A DNA stretch of 45,293 bases. Source: Alkaliphilus peptidifermentans DSM 18978. Its GTDB lineage: Bacteria; Bacillota; Clostridia; Peptostreptococcales; Natronincolaceae. The position numbers and the translations under genes were made by a program. Below are positions 33,255-42,484 of this stretch, piece after piece. The notes below the pieces were generated by a model. The model did not search any database. It had not been told where the DNA came from and was given only the letters and a program-made list of their open reading frames with translations. Each line of letters starts with the position of its first letter. Position 1 is the stretch's first letter. The stretch covers positions 1-45,293 of the forward strand of contig NZ_FMUS01000016.1 of assembly GCF_900101495.1 (NCBI RefSeq), read 5' to 3'.

Positions 33255-33351
33255 ATCCATAAAACTATAAATAAAAATAACCCACAAAAGACTCATTTTG
33301 AGTCTTTTAGTGGGTTATTTTTATTTATATTAACATTCGCGTATCCAAACA
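33189..33351. repeat. Direct repeat, right copy
   Basis: The second copy of the ~165-bp segment described at 30787-30951. Its right end lies inside the intact GH127 gene, whose last codons form part of the repeat. The hairpin in this copy has lost single bases. Confidence 0.8.
33264..33329. terminator. Terminator of the GH127 operon (decayed copy)
   Basis: An inverted repeat of the same family as 30864-30929, with single-base deletions in one arm (ACCCACAAAAGACTCA against TGAGTCTTTTAGTGGGT). It still gives a long stem with T- and A-rich flanks just after the GH127 stop codon. Confidence 0.75.
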
Positions 33352-35306
33352 ATCATTTCTCCTGGGGTTCTATTGGCCCAGGCGTAATATGGAATTGCCT
33401 TTATTTTAATTGGTACTGTATTGTATTCTGCTCTTTTATATAATTTCCCTTTCCAATCGGACATATGGCTTCTTAGTGCCTCTCCCGTAATCATAGTTAC
33501 ACCATCTAAAAGATTGCTATCGTATTCCGCCTGTAGGCTACAATCTCTTGGCAGTGAAATATCAGCTAAATCAGCACCATTATCCACCTCTTCAAGGCAG
33601 TATACAATAGGACCCCTTTGAAGGGCAACTTTACCTGTGTTTTTACGAAGGTTGGGGTTGGCTTGAAGCTTTTCAACTGTCATAGGCAGGGTTATCTCAA
33701 TTACGTCTCCATTACACCATATAGCTTCTACCTCAGCGTAGCCCTTTTTTGTAATAATATCCATAGTCAAAATATTACCATTTACCTTAACTGCTGCATT
33801 GGAGCACCATTCAGGAATTCTTAATGCCATGGTAAACTTAACTGGGTTTTCAACAGTTACAAGAAATTTAATATTTCCCTGCCAAGGATAGTTGGATTCC
33901 TGTGTAAGTTTAATGTTTGCATTACCAACATTGAATTTAGCGTCACTTCCTATATAATGATGAACATATATCTTATCCTCCTGCTGTGAGTAAATATATT
34001 TCCCTATTGATGCAATAAGTCGTGCAATGTTTGGAGGGCAGCAGGCACAGCCAAACCACTTCTGCCGTACAGGCTCTACATGCATTAAATCCTGTCGATT
34101 TTCACATGCCTCTGGCCATACCTCCAGAGGATTCACATAGAAAAAGCTCTTACCATCAAGTGACATTCCGCTTATGGTACCGTTGTATAATGCTTTTTCC
34201 ATTATATCAGCGTATTTACTGTCCTGATCTATTCCAAACATTTTCTGACTCCAAAACACCAATCCTACAGATGCGCAGGTTTCAGCATATGCGGTGTCGT
34301 TAGGCAGGTCATAATCAAAGGTGAATTTCTCTCCATAATCGGATGAGCCAATCCCACCTGTTATATACAATTGACTTTCAGTTACATTTTCCCATAATAT
34401 CTTACATGCATTAAAGAGAGCCTCATCCTTTATTTCTCCTGCTAAATCAGCCATGGCAGTATACATGTACATAGCCCTTACTGCATGTCCCACTGCCTTA
34501 TTCTGCTGTCGCACAGGCACATGGGCCTGCATATATTTGTATCCATCCTGCACCAGCATATAATAATGCTCCTTTAAAACAGCCTCCTTTCCTATCCTTT
34601 CTGCTCTCTTTTCCGCCTCAAGGTTAAAATAATTAGGTTCTTGACCACGTTCATCAATGAAGTACTTACTGAGGTTTAAATATTTCTCATTTCCCTTTGC
34701 TCTATATAGTCTCATTAGTGCAAGCTCTATTTCCTGATGTCCTGAGTATCCAGGTAATTTATTTTCTTCCTTCCCAAATACTTCATCTATATGATCAGCA
34801 AACCGACAGGCTATATTCAGCAGTTTTTCTTTACCAGTTGCTTCATAATAGGCTACAGCGGCTTCAATCATGTGTCCTGCGCAGTAAAGCTCGTGTTTGG
34901 CCAGTTCGTTAGTCCAACGATTCTCAGGCTCCATAATTATATAATATGTATCTAAATAACCGTCAGGCTGCTGGGCTTTCCCTATTAAATCAATTGCTTC
35001 ATCAATAGTTTTTTCCAACTCTGGGTCAGGATAAGCAGCCAAAATGTAAGAAGCAGCTTCAATCCACTTGTACAAATCTGTGTCTTGAAAGGAATGACCA
35101 TTGAACTCTCCTTTTTCTTCTCCTGCTGCAATTTTAAAGTTTTTAATACAATGGCTGGGTTCTGCCCCCTCTATTTCATCATTTAAGGCTTGCCATTGAT
35201 AGGGTATAACTACATTTTTAACCAGGTTTATATAATTTGTCCAGAATCCATCCTTAATCTCAATATCCCTTAAGGATATATCCTTTATTTTCTTTACCTC
35301 GCCCAT
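33330..35306 (-). CDS. GH127 beta-L-arabinofuranosidase
   Basis: A 658-residue glycoside hydrolase. Start taken at ATG 35304-35306, because AGGAGGA lies about 8 nt upstream; the longer frame adds 12 residues without an RBS. The zinc-thiolate active site is visible: Glu342 and Cys344 in AYAETCASVG, and Cys422 with Cys423 in CACCPPNIARLIASIG. These match the Glu-338/Cys-340/Cys-417/Cys-418 site of HypBA1. The (alpha/alpha)6 barrel occupies about 1-410, followed by beta-sandwich domains (MALRIPEW near 500). It has no signal peptide, so it acts in the cytosol on imported oligosaccharides, consistent with the ABC importer encoded just upstream. Confidence 0.92.
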   Translation of the reverse strand: MGEVKKIKDISLRDIEIKDGFWTNYINLVKNVVIPYQWQALNDEIEGAEPSHCIKNFKIAAGEEKGEFNGHSFQDTDLYKWIEAASYILAAYPDPELEKTIDEAIDLIGKAQQPDGYLDTYYIIMEPENRWTNELAKHELYCAGHMIEAAVAYYEATGKEKLLNIACRFADHIDEVFGKEENKLPGYSGHQEIELALMRLYRAKGNEKYLNLSKYFIDERGQEPNYFNLEAEKRAERIGKEAVLKEHYYMLVQDGYKYMQAHVPVRQQNKAVGHAVRAMYMYTAMADLAGEIKDEALFNACKILWENVTESQLYITGGIGSSDYGEKFTFDYDLPNDTAYAETCASVGLVFWSQKMFGIDQDSKYADIMEKALYNGTISGMSLDGKSFFYVNPLEVWPEACENRQDLMHVEPVRQKWFGCACCPPNIARLIASIGKYIYSQQEDKIYVHHYIGSDAKFNVGNANIKLTQESNYPWQGNIKFLVTVENPVKFTMALRIPEWCSNAAVKVNGNILTMDIITKKGYAEVEAIWCNGDVIEITLPMTVEKLQANPNLRKNTGKVALQRGPIVYCLEEVDNGADLADISLPRDCSLQAEYDSNLLDGVTMITGEALRSHMSDWKGKLYKRAEYNTVPIKIKAIPYYAWANRTPGEMIVWIREC

Positions 35307-35338
35307 ATTGGGAATCCTCCTAACTATTTTAAAATTTA

Positions 35339-36172
35339 TCAACCTTTTATTCCTGTTAGAGTAATACCCTCAATGAAGTATTTTTGACCTATTAAAAATA
35401 CTATAATAACTGGTATTACAACGACAGTGGATGCAGCCATTAATAAATTCCACTGGGTGCCATACATCGATTGGAAGGATTGTAACCCCAATGCTACTGT
35501 AAAGTTCTTATTTGAATTCAAATAGATTAATGGGTTAAAAAAATCGTTCCAGGTATTTAGGAATGTAAACAGCCCCACTACAATTAATGCAGGCTTTGAT
35601 AATGGCAGTATTATTCTGGTGAATATTTGAAAATGAGTTGCTCCATCCATCAGTGCTGCTTCGTCTAACTCTTTTGGTATTCCCATATAAAATTGACGAA
35701 GTAAAAATATGTTGAATGCACCTCCTCCAAACCATGCCGGCAATATAAGAGGAAAGAAGGTGTCAATTAAGCCTAACATTCTCCAACCAATAAAGGTTGG
35801 AATTAATGTAACAGCGCTTGGAAGCATCATACTTGCCATCAAAACTGCAAAAACGATATTCCTTCCCCTCCATCTTAGCCTGGCAAAGCTATAGGCACAG
35901 ATTGAACTGCTTATAAGAACTCCGGCTAAGTTACCCGCTGTTATAATTATGGTATTTAAGAAATACCTGCCGAAGGGTAAGGCTGTCATGGCTAATTTAT
36001 AATTTTCTGGCTTGAAGGGCTTCGGTATCCAGACAGGTGGTGTAACAAAAATCTGTCCGGTTGTCATGAATGAGCTCCTAACTAACCAAACCAGTGGCAT
36101 TAGACAAAATCCTGCACCAATTATTAATATGGTATATAGGATTATTTTTTTTATAAGTATGCGTCTTTTCAT
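35339..36172 (-). CDS. Carbohydrate ABC permease 2 (MalG-type)
   Basis: A 277-residue permease. The start is the ATG at 36172, one base after the upstream permease stop and preceded by GGGGGAC; a longer frame would overlap. Six helices are predicted. The EAA coupling loop reads LDEAALMDGATHFQIFTRIILPLSKPAL, and the C-terminus is FIEGITLTGIKG, typical of MalG/LacG/AraQ-like subunits. It forms the pore with permease 1. No ATPase is encoded in the operon, so it probably uses a shared MsmX-type ATPase. Confidence 0.9.
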   Translation of the reverse strand: MKRRILIKKIILYTILIIGAGFCLMPLVWLVRSSFMTTGQIFVTPPVWIPKPFKPENYKLAMTALPFGRYFLNTIIITAGNLAGVLISSSICAYSFARLRWRGRNIVFAVLMASMMLPSAVTLIPTFIGWRMLGLIDTFFPLILPAWFGGGAFNIFLLRQFYMGIPKELDEAALMDGATHFQIFTRIILPLSKPALIVVGLFTFLNTWNDFFNPLIYLNSNKNFTVALGLQSFQSMYGTQWNLLMAASTVVVIPVIIVFLIGQKYFIEGITLTGIKG

Positions 36173-36173
36173 T

Positions 36174-37133
36174 CTATTGTCCCCCGCTTTCGTAATATAC
36201 CCATGATTTTTGCCATTTGAAAAAGACTGCTGTGATTGAAACAAGAATAACGAATAAAATCCACGCTATTGCAGAGGCATGCCCCATCTGACCAAATTGA
36301 AAGGCTTCTCTATAAAGATAATAATTGTAGAAAAGACTAGCATTATTGGGCCCTCCCTCTGTTATTATAAAGGCTGCAGTAAAGGCTTGAAAGGCACCAA
36401 TACAACCCATTATTAAATTAAAGAATATTATAGGAGTCATCATTGGAACTGTAACATACCAGAACTTGTGAAGCACATTTCCTCCATCTACTACAACAGC
36501 CTCATATAGCGACCTTGGTACCGACTGTAATCCTGCCAAAAAAATAACCATTGTACTGCCTACTGACCATAAGCTCATTATTACCAATGATGGAATGACG
36601 GTTTTCTCTGCATATATCCAATTACTGGTTGGCAGCCGCAGAAAACTAAGAGCTGCATTTATTAACCCCAGATCTGGGTTAAAAAGCCACATCCAAATCA
36701 TTGAAGTGGCAACTGCTGGGATTATACTTGGAAGATAGTAGATTGTTCTGAACAACGCCTTCCCCTTTATTACATCTTGATTAAGGAGTAATGCAACCAA
36801 GAAGGCAGAAAGCAATGACAAAGGTACACTTAATATAACATAGTAAAAAGTAACCTTAAGTGATTTATAGAAAAATACATCTTCTCCGTTAAAAAGTCTT
36901 ATGTAATTATGAAATCCAATAAATTCAATAGCATTGGTACCCCTATAATTTGTAAAGCTTAATACTAGACTTGCTATCATTGGTCCTATTGTAAAGATGA
37001 TCAGACCTAATATTACTGGTAATGCAAAGAGTACCCCAAAATATGTTTCTCTTTTATGAATAGAAGACCCTGTCTTTATTTTATGTTTAAGCTTTTCAAC
37101 AGTAGCCCCTTTTTTTGTGTGTTTAAGTATCAT
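36174..37133 (-). CDS. Carbohydrate ABC permease 1 (MalF-type)
   Basis: A 319-residue permease. The start at ATG 37131-37133 is chosen because GGGGGA precedes it; an ATG five codons earlier is in the RBS itself. The family segment KRETYFGVLFALPVILGLIIFTIGPMIASLVLSF and the EAA loop LYEAVVVDGGNVLHKFWYVTVPMMTP are clear, with six helices. This type pairs with AraP/LplB/MsmE-type systems. It follows the binding-protein gene after a 13-bp hairpin. Confidence 0.9.
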   Translation of the reverse strand: MILKHTKKGATVEKLKHKIKTGSSIHKRETYFGVLFALPVILGLIIFTIGPMIASLVLSFTNYRGTNAIEFIGFHNYIRLFNGEDVFFYKSLKVTFYYVILSVPLSLLSAFLVALLLNQDVIKGKALFRTIYYLPSIIPAVATSMIWMWLFNPDLGLINAALSFLRLPTSNWIYAEKTVIPSLVIMSLWSVGSTMVIFLAGLQSVPRSLYEAVVVDGGNVLHKFWYVTVPMMTPIIFFNLIMGCIGAFQAFTAAFIITEGGPNNASLFYNYYLYREAFQFGQMGHASAIAWILFVILVSITAVFFKWQKSWVYYESGGQ

Positions 37134-37162
37134 ATAAGTATCCCCCATAGATAATTTAGAAG

Positions 37163-37220
37163 ATAAGCAGTCAATATCCTATAGATTCAAGTTTTAAATT
37201 CTAAGGCATTGACTGCTTAT
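37163..37220 (-). terminator. Hairpin between sugar-binding protein and permease genes
   Basis: ATAAGCAGTCAAT (37163-37175) and ATTGACTGCTTAT (37208-37220) are 13-bp complementary arms with a 32-nt loop, just after the binding-protein stop. As in the opp operon, it may lower permease expression or protect the binding-protein mRNA. Confidence 0.5.
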
Positions 37221-37226
37221 ACAGCT

Positions 37227-38600
37227 TTAGTTTGTGTAATATCCCTCTATTAATGGTATAATTTGAGGCTCTATCCTTTTCATTGCCTCTTCTGCTGTTT
37301 CTTCACCTAACCATACCAAATCAAGTGCGGGGTCTACTATAGCACGCATTTGTCCATAATTCCTTACATTAAATGCTGGCATAGCTACTCCATTATTAAG
37401 TACCTGATTCATCATTGCATCTGTATATCCCTCTGGATGTGCGTCATTGCCTGTGGCCCACTTGCCTATTAACTGGGGATCTGTATACCAGTCTCTTAGT
37501 ATAGGCATCCATAATCCACCTGCATGCAGGTCCAGGGACACCTCCGGATTTGCAAGATATCTATAGAGAAGCCAAGCTTCTTCAGGATGCTTTGTTGTTT
37601 TAAATATGGCTGTACCTCCACTTAAAACCATTGTTTTGCAGGAATCAAGCTTAGGCATAATACCTATACCAAGCTGGAAGTCCTGTTGTGCAAAATCCAA
37701 CAGCGACCAGTTTCCACCAATAGTCATGGCTATTTTATTTGTTTGAAGGGCTATTGAGGTATCTGGAAGACTCTTCATCTGAACTGGCGATGGTGAAACA
37801 TGATGGACATTGATTAAATCCGCCAGCTTCTGTAGGGCTTCTAATGCTTCTGGTTTGTTAAGACCAAAGTCTTTACCATCCTCTGTAAGCCAGCCTCCAT
37901 TATTTGAAGCCACAACTGTCAAATAAACACCAGCATAATTATCAAATTGAAGCCCATACTGCTTTATTTTCCTGTGATCAAAGCCTACCTCTGTTGCATT
38001 TTTACCATTTTCATCGATAGTTAGCTTTTTACATACCTCCACAAATTCATCCCAGCTCCAGGCATCTTCAACCGTTGTCGGTGCTGGTGGAAGACCTGCC
38101 TTCTGGAACATCTCTACGTTGTACATAAGAGCAAAGCCCTCCTGGGCAGTGGCCAGCCCTGCACATTTATCAGGAGCCCAATTATAAAATGCAGTATCAA
38201 GAATATCCTCTTTCCTTAATACCGAATCATTTTCTAGAAAGTCAAAGATATTCAAAAACAAATCATCCTCTGCCCATCTTAGGATGACTGAGTCAGAAAT
38301 ATAACCAGCATCCGGAGCAGTATTTCCAGCTATCATGGCTGTTAATTTTGCAGTATAATCCGATGGAATGTATAGCGGCTCAACTTTAATCCAGTCATAC
38401 TCAGCCTCAAAATCCTTAAGTGCTTTTTCCATGGCTTGCTTCTCAAAGGGACTTCCCCAAAATGAAAACTTTAAATTTACTATTTCCTTACCATCAATTG
38501 AAGAATCCGAAGTACTCTTATCAGTACATCCTACAAATAAACCACTAAAAATAATTGCCAACATTAAACACAGAGTCAGTAATTTTTGTGACTTTTTCAT
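37227..38600 (-). CDS. Family 1 extracellular sugar-binding lipoprotein
   Basis: A 457-residue lipoprotein. The start at ATG 38598-38600 is favoured by GGGGGAA just upstream. The signal peptide is MKKSQKLLTLCLMLAIIFSG and the lipobox ends at a Cys in FVGCTDK, about residue 25. The mature part has the SBP_bac_1 pattern (NLKFSFWGSPFEKQAMEKALKDF, MIAGNTAPDAGYIS, and NKIAMTIGGNW). The likely ligands are arabinofuranose-containing oligosaccharides, inferred from the GH127 gene. It is first in the transport operon and is preceded by a 125-nt gap where the neighbouring response regulator should bind. Confidence 0.88.
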   Translation of the reverse strand: MKKSQKLLTLCLMLAIIFSGLFVGCTDKSTSDSSIDGKEIVNLKFSFWGSPFEKQAMEKALKDFEAEYDWIKVEPLYIPSDYTAKLTAMIAGNTAPDAGYISDSVILRWAEDDLFLNIFDFLENDSVLRKEDILDTAFYNWAPDKCAGLATAQEGFALMYNVEMFQKAGLPPAPTTVEDAWSWDEFVEVCKKLTIDENGKNATEVGFDHRKIKQYGLQFDNYAGVYLTVVASNNGGWLTEDGKDFGLNKPEALEALQKLADLINVHHVSPSPVQMKSLPDTSIALQTNKIAMTIGGNWSLLDFAQQDFQLGIGIMPKLDSCKTMVLSGGTAIFKTTKHPEEAWLLYRYLANPEVSLDLHAGGLWMPILRDWYTDPQLIGKWATGNDAHPEGYTDAMMNQVLNNGVAMPAFNVRNYGQMRAIVDPALDLVWLGEETAEEAMKRIEPQIIPLIEGYYTN

Positions 38601-38725
38601 GTTTTGTTCCCCCCATTTCAAATATTTTAAGCTGCTTAGTTAAAGTATAAGTGATAAGACTTTTACGGTAAATTCGACTATTTTTGTTTTGGTGTATATT
38701 TTTTATATATTTAGAATTATCAGTC

Positions 38726-40579
38726 TTATTTTGGCAGAACAACTTTAATTTTTGTTCCCTTAAGGGGTTGTGACTCTATTTCAATACCATATAGATCACC
38801 ATAAATTAATTTGATACGTCTATTTGTGTTGTTTATTCCAATTTTATTGGTATCTCTTCTTACAGCAGTATTAATTTCCTCTATGCTCATTCCAATACCG
38901 TTATCTTCAACAACAAAATATCTTTTATCATCAGATATCCATCCGGAAATCTTAATAATACCGCCACTTTTAATATTTTGGAATCCATGTATAATGGCAT
39001 TTTCTACAAAGGGTTGAAGAAATAGCTTTGGCACATTATATTTAAAAATCTCAGGCTCCATATTGTAATCAACAATAAATTTACCTTCAAACCTATAATT
39101 CATAATAAACAGGTAATTTTTTAACCATTGAAAATCGTCAATAAACTTCTCCATTTCGCTTTGGTTCTGTGAAGTATACTGGAGCATTGATGATAGGCTT
39201 ATAATCATATTGCTTATTTCACTCTGCTTATTTTCTATAGCTCTCCAGTTTATAATATTTAGTGTGTTATATAAAAAATGCGGATTCATTTGTATATTTA
39301 ATGCCATTATTTCAGTCTCTTTTTGCCTTATTTTTGCTTTATAGTTTTCTTCTATCAAAAGCTTAATCTTATCATTCATATTGTTAAACCGGCTTATTAA
39401 CGCTCCAAATTCTCTGCCGCTTTTTATCTGAATTTTTGTATCGAAGTCCCCTTCTCCTGTCTTCTTAATAGCTTCAAACAGTTTATTCAGAGGCTTTGTT
39501 ATTGACCAAGATATTAAATATGCGAATAGGACTGAAGCTATTAAAAGCATCATGGCCAAATTAATTGTATATGATTTCATTGCCGGCACGTAATAGGTCA
39601 TTAGTGCTTCGGGAGATATAACTACTGCTGCTATCCAATTGGTTACTTTTGATGTATCATAGCATACAATCATTCTTTTATCATTAATATTTACAAAATC
39701 AGAGCCACTTCCCTTGACAAGCAATTCCTCCATCCATATGGGCTTTTCTTTTTCACCCACCAACTTTTCATCACTATGGGAAATGATATTGCCATCCTGA
39801 TCCATAATAAAGTAATATGATCCATTTATAGTTAAGCTGTTTTCAAAAACCTCCCTAAAAATATCTTCTTTAAAATTAACAATAAGTACAGGCCGTTCAA
39901 CAGATTTATCGAGACTTTTCATTTGTCCACCTTTCAGATGCGAGAAATTAAGGAGTCTTACAGCTGAAAAAAGATATTTGTAGTCAAGCTTTACCTGGCT
40001 ATAGTAATTTAAATCGTACATTTTCACATAATCATAGGTAGGAATCCATCGAAGTGCACCGTTTGACTGGACAGCCCTTTCATAGATCTCAGTATCTAAA
40101 AATTTTTCATATGGTATATGTATTGTGTTATTCCCAAATAAGTAAAAGCTTGTAACAACACTTGTGGAATAATTATTCTTTCCTTCAAGCAAGTATTTGT
40201 TTATATAAGTAATGATTTTCTTATCGGATTCTATTAGATTGTATCTATCTCTTGGATCTATCTCATTAAAAATGTTGAAAATAGCTTCTTCAGAAATCAT
40301 CATCAGGCTATTCTCTTCAATTTTAGATAATTGAGCATCTATTATTTCATTGCTTTGTTTCACTATTTCATAAATATTCTGCCTTGCGAGATTAGTAGAG
40401 ACTTCCATACTTATACTATAATTTTTATACCACATAATACCTAAGGGTATAGCAATTATAATTATATAGGATACAAGAAGCTTTGTTCTAAACCTTAAAT
40501 TCGGCAGGTAATTATTTATTGATGATAATTTTTTTAATACTGGATGGTTATTCTCTTTTTGAAAAATATCTGTATTCAT
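38726..40579 (-). CDS. YesM-type sensor histidine kinase
   Basis: A 617-residue membrane kinase. Two helices (about 35-52 and 335-357) bracket an extracytoplasmic dCache-like sensor domain of about 280 residues. A HAMP domain follows (ITKPLNKLFEAIKKTGEGDFDT), then the His_kinase (PF06580) phospho-acceptor LNIQMNPHFLYNTLNIINWR. The HATPase_c domain has N-box LQPFVENAIIHGF and G-box VEDNGIGM. The start overlaps the regulator gene by 32 nt. Kinases of this type sense extracellular sugars or envelope polysaccharide and act on the partner AraC-type regulator encoded upstream. Confidence 0.92.
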   Translation of the reverse strand: MNTDIFQKENNHPVLKKLSSINNYLPNLRFRTKLLVSYIIIIAIPLGIMWYKNYSISMEVSTNLARQNIYEIVKQSNEIIDAQLSKIEENSLMMISEEAIFNIFNEIDPRDRYNLIESDKKIITYINKYLLEGKNNYSTSVVTSFYLFGNNTIHIPYEKFLDTEIYERAVQSNGALRWIPTYDYVKMYDLNYYSQVKLDYKYLFSAVRLLNFSHLKGGQMKSLDKSVERPVLIVNFKEDIFREVFENSLTINGSYYFIMDQDGNIISHSDEKLVGEKEKPIWMEELLVKGSGSDFVNINDKRMIVCYDTSKVTNWIAAVVISPEALMTYYVPAMKSYTINLAMMLLIASVLFAYLISWSITKPLNKLFEAIKKTGEGDFDTKIQIKSGREFGALISRFNNMNDKIKLLIEENYKAKIRQKETEIMALNIQMNPHFLYNTLNIINWRAIENKQSEISNMIISLSSMLQYTSQNQSEMEKFIDDFQWLKNYLFIMNYRFEGKFIVDYNMEPEIFKYNVPKLFLQPFVENAIIHGFQNIKSGGIIKISGWISDDKRYFVVEDNGIGMSIEEINTAVRRDTNKIGINNTNRRIKLIYGDLYGIEIESQPLKGTKIKVVLPK

Positions 40580-42146
40580 TTGGTGTCATGCCACACTCCT
40601 TCTTGAATATTTTAATGAAATACTTGGCATCACGATAACCTACCATTCGAGAAATTTCATATACCTTATTATTGGCATCCTTCAACATTTCCCTGGCTTT
40701 GCATATTCTTATTTCATTGACATACTGACTGAAATTTACTTGAGTACTGGTTTTAAACAAATTACTTAAATAGGCGGGATTAAAATAGAACAGTTTGGCC
40801 ACTGAGTCAAGGGAAAGGTCCTCCATATAATGCTGGTGAATGTATTTTTTGATTTCTTCGATAATTATTGGGTTTTTACAGCTTTTGGTTTCGGCAAGTT
40901 CATCAATTAAATCCTCTATTATTCTATATGTGAGGCCTTTTAATTCTTTCAGACTATTACATTGGAAGAGGTTGATATTTATATCAGCTTCCAGCTTTTT
41001 AGATATATGACTTTTAAATCGTATCATTATTGTTTTTATTTGATTCTTTAAAAGTCCTGCAATACCATTAATTAGTTGTTGGGGCTTTGGATAACCGTCC
41101 TTTAAGAGGATATCAAAAATATCCTCCATTATATCTATAGCTAAAGCCTTGTCCATATTTAGAACACTATTGGTTAAATCTGTCTCATTATCTGGAATCA
41201 ATTGTTCATGTCTAATAATATTAAGCTCATCATAATATATGGCTTTATCATATCCTATATAAAATCCATACTCCAAGGCTGTTTTTCCATGCTTGAAGGA
41301 GACTTTAGCTTCATTAAATGGATTTTTGTAAACAGTACCAACTCCAATTGTCACATCCATCTGGAAATTTTCCCTAATTGATCTTAATAGATCATTAAAA
41401 ATTTCTGTGCATTCTTTCTTTAAGTAATCGATTTTGTCGTTTATTTCCAAGATTGATACCACCCTATAGGTCTCATCCTGCAGAAAAAAAACAATCGTTT
41501 TCCCGAGAGAATTAAGTGACTCACCAATCATTTTTTTAATTTTTCCCTTCACCTCTATATTACCTGGGTCTTCATTAAACTCATTATGGCTATTAAACTG
41601 AAGGACAATTACTACTCCCCTATCACTTAAGGGAAACTGTTTACACATTTCTTCAAATTCATGGATACTTATAACCCCAAATATAAGCTTGTTTAGATTA
41701 TGCTCATAATACTCGGGCAGGGCATTGTTCAATTGTATCCTTAATTTTGTACTCTCATTTCTGCCTTTATGTTCTTCTTTAATTTTTCCATCTACTTTCT
41801 TTAAAATCTCATCCACTTTCTCTCCATTTACGGGTTTTAGAATATAATCAAAAGCACCGCACCTAATAGCCTTCTGGGCATATTCAAAATACCCATAGGC
41901 ACTCAATATAACTATTTTAATTTCTTTATTATATGCCTTAGTACTTTCAATCAACTGAAGTCCATCAATGATTGGCATTTTAACATCGGTAAACAGTATA
42001 TCCACATGGTTGCATTTAATATGTTCAAATGCTTCTTCACCATTAGATGCATCAGAAATGTAATAATCTGGTCTAAGGCTTCTGATCATATTTGTCAAGC
42101 CTCTTACATGTATCGGTTCATCATCAACAATCAATACTCTATACAT
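40548..42146 (-). CDS. YesN-type response regulator, AraC family
   Basis: A 532-residue regulator. The receiver domain (1-120) has the acidic pocket DDE near residue 10, the phospho-acceptor Asp54 in LFTDVKMPIIDG and the conserved lysine in LKPVNG. A poorly conserved linker domain follows. The C-terminal AraC domain (about 430-530) has two helix-turn-helices: LSLDSVAKLFYFNPAYLSNLFKTST and VYEISRMVGYRDAKYFIKIFKKECGMTPNEYR. Together with the kinase it is expected to activate the sugar ABC and GH127 genes downstream. RBS GGAGGGAA. First gene of its operon. Confidence 0.92.
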   Translation of the reverse strand: MYRVLIVDDEPIHVRGLTNMIRSLRPDYYISDASNGEEAFEHIKCNHVDILFTDVKMPIIDGLQLIESTKAYNKEIKIVILSAYGYFEYAQKAIRCGAFDYILKPVNGEKVDEILKKVDGKIKEEHKGRNESTKLRIQLNNALPEYYEHNLNKLIFGVISIHEFEEMCKQFPLSDRGVVIVLQFNSHNEFNEDPGNIEVKGKIKKMIGESLNSLGKTIVFFLQDETYRVVSILEINDKIDYLKKECTEIFNDLLRSIRENFQMDVTIGVGTVYKNPFNEAKVSFKHGKTALEYGFYIGYDKAIYYDELNIIRHEQLIPDNETDLTNSVLNMDKALAIDIMEDIFDILLKDGYPKPQQLINGIAGLLKNQIKTIMIRFKSHISKKLEADININLFQCNSLKELKGLTYRIIEDLIDELAETKSCKNPIIIEEIKKYIHQHYMEDLSLDSVAKLFYFNPAYLSNLFKTSTQVNFSQYVNEIRICKAREMLKDANNKVYEISRMVGYRDAKYFIKIFKKECGMTPNEYRYFSKRE

Positions 42147-42484
42147 TTACTTCCCTCCACTTCCCATTAGCAAGAAAGCCTTTTCTATTTTTCTTTGACT
42201 AAACACTTCCCTTCATCAGGTTTTGCTTATTTTTTAAATTTAAAATGGGGTTATTAACTTGCATATTTATTAAGGTATAACTATCTCAAGAATACCAAAG
42301 CTTACAATGGAACTCAAGGACAATAATTAAAACCGCCTATTAGTAAGCGGTTTACGGAATATAAGTATACTTTTAAAACATTACGTCAAATTGGACTGTA
42401 TGAATAGGGATTAAATAACATATGTCATATATAATTAATTATAATAAATATCAATGAAATGACCAGATATAATACTTAAAATAA
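42147..42484. other. Intergenic region between YesN and FRG genes
   Basis: 338 nt with no gene. AAACCGC (42330-42336) and GCGGTTT (42347-42353) form a 7-bp hairpin without a clear T-run, possibly a terminator of the FRG gene. The rest is AT-rich and should contain the yesN promoter; I could not fix a convincing -35/-10 pair. Confidence 0.4.

Noticed and set aside
42330-42353. Possible cre-like site in GTAAGCGGTTTAC
   Set aside because: It is half of a hairpin and departs from the cre consensus at key positions. Not reported as CcpA-controlled.
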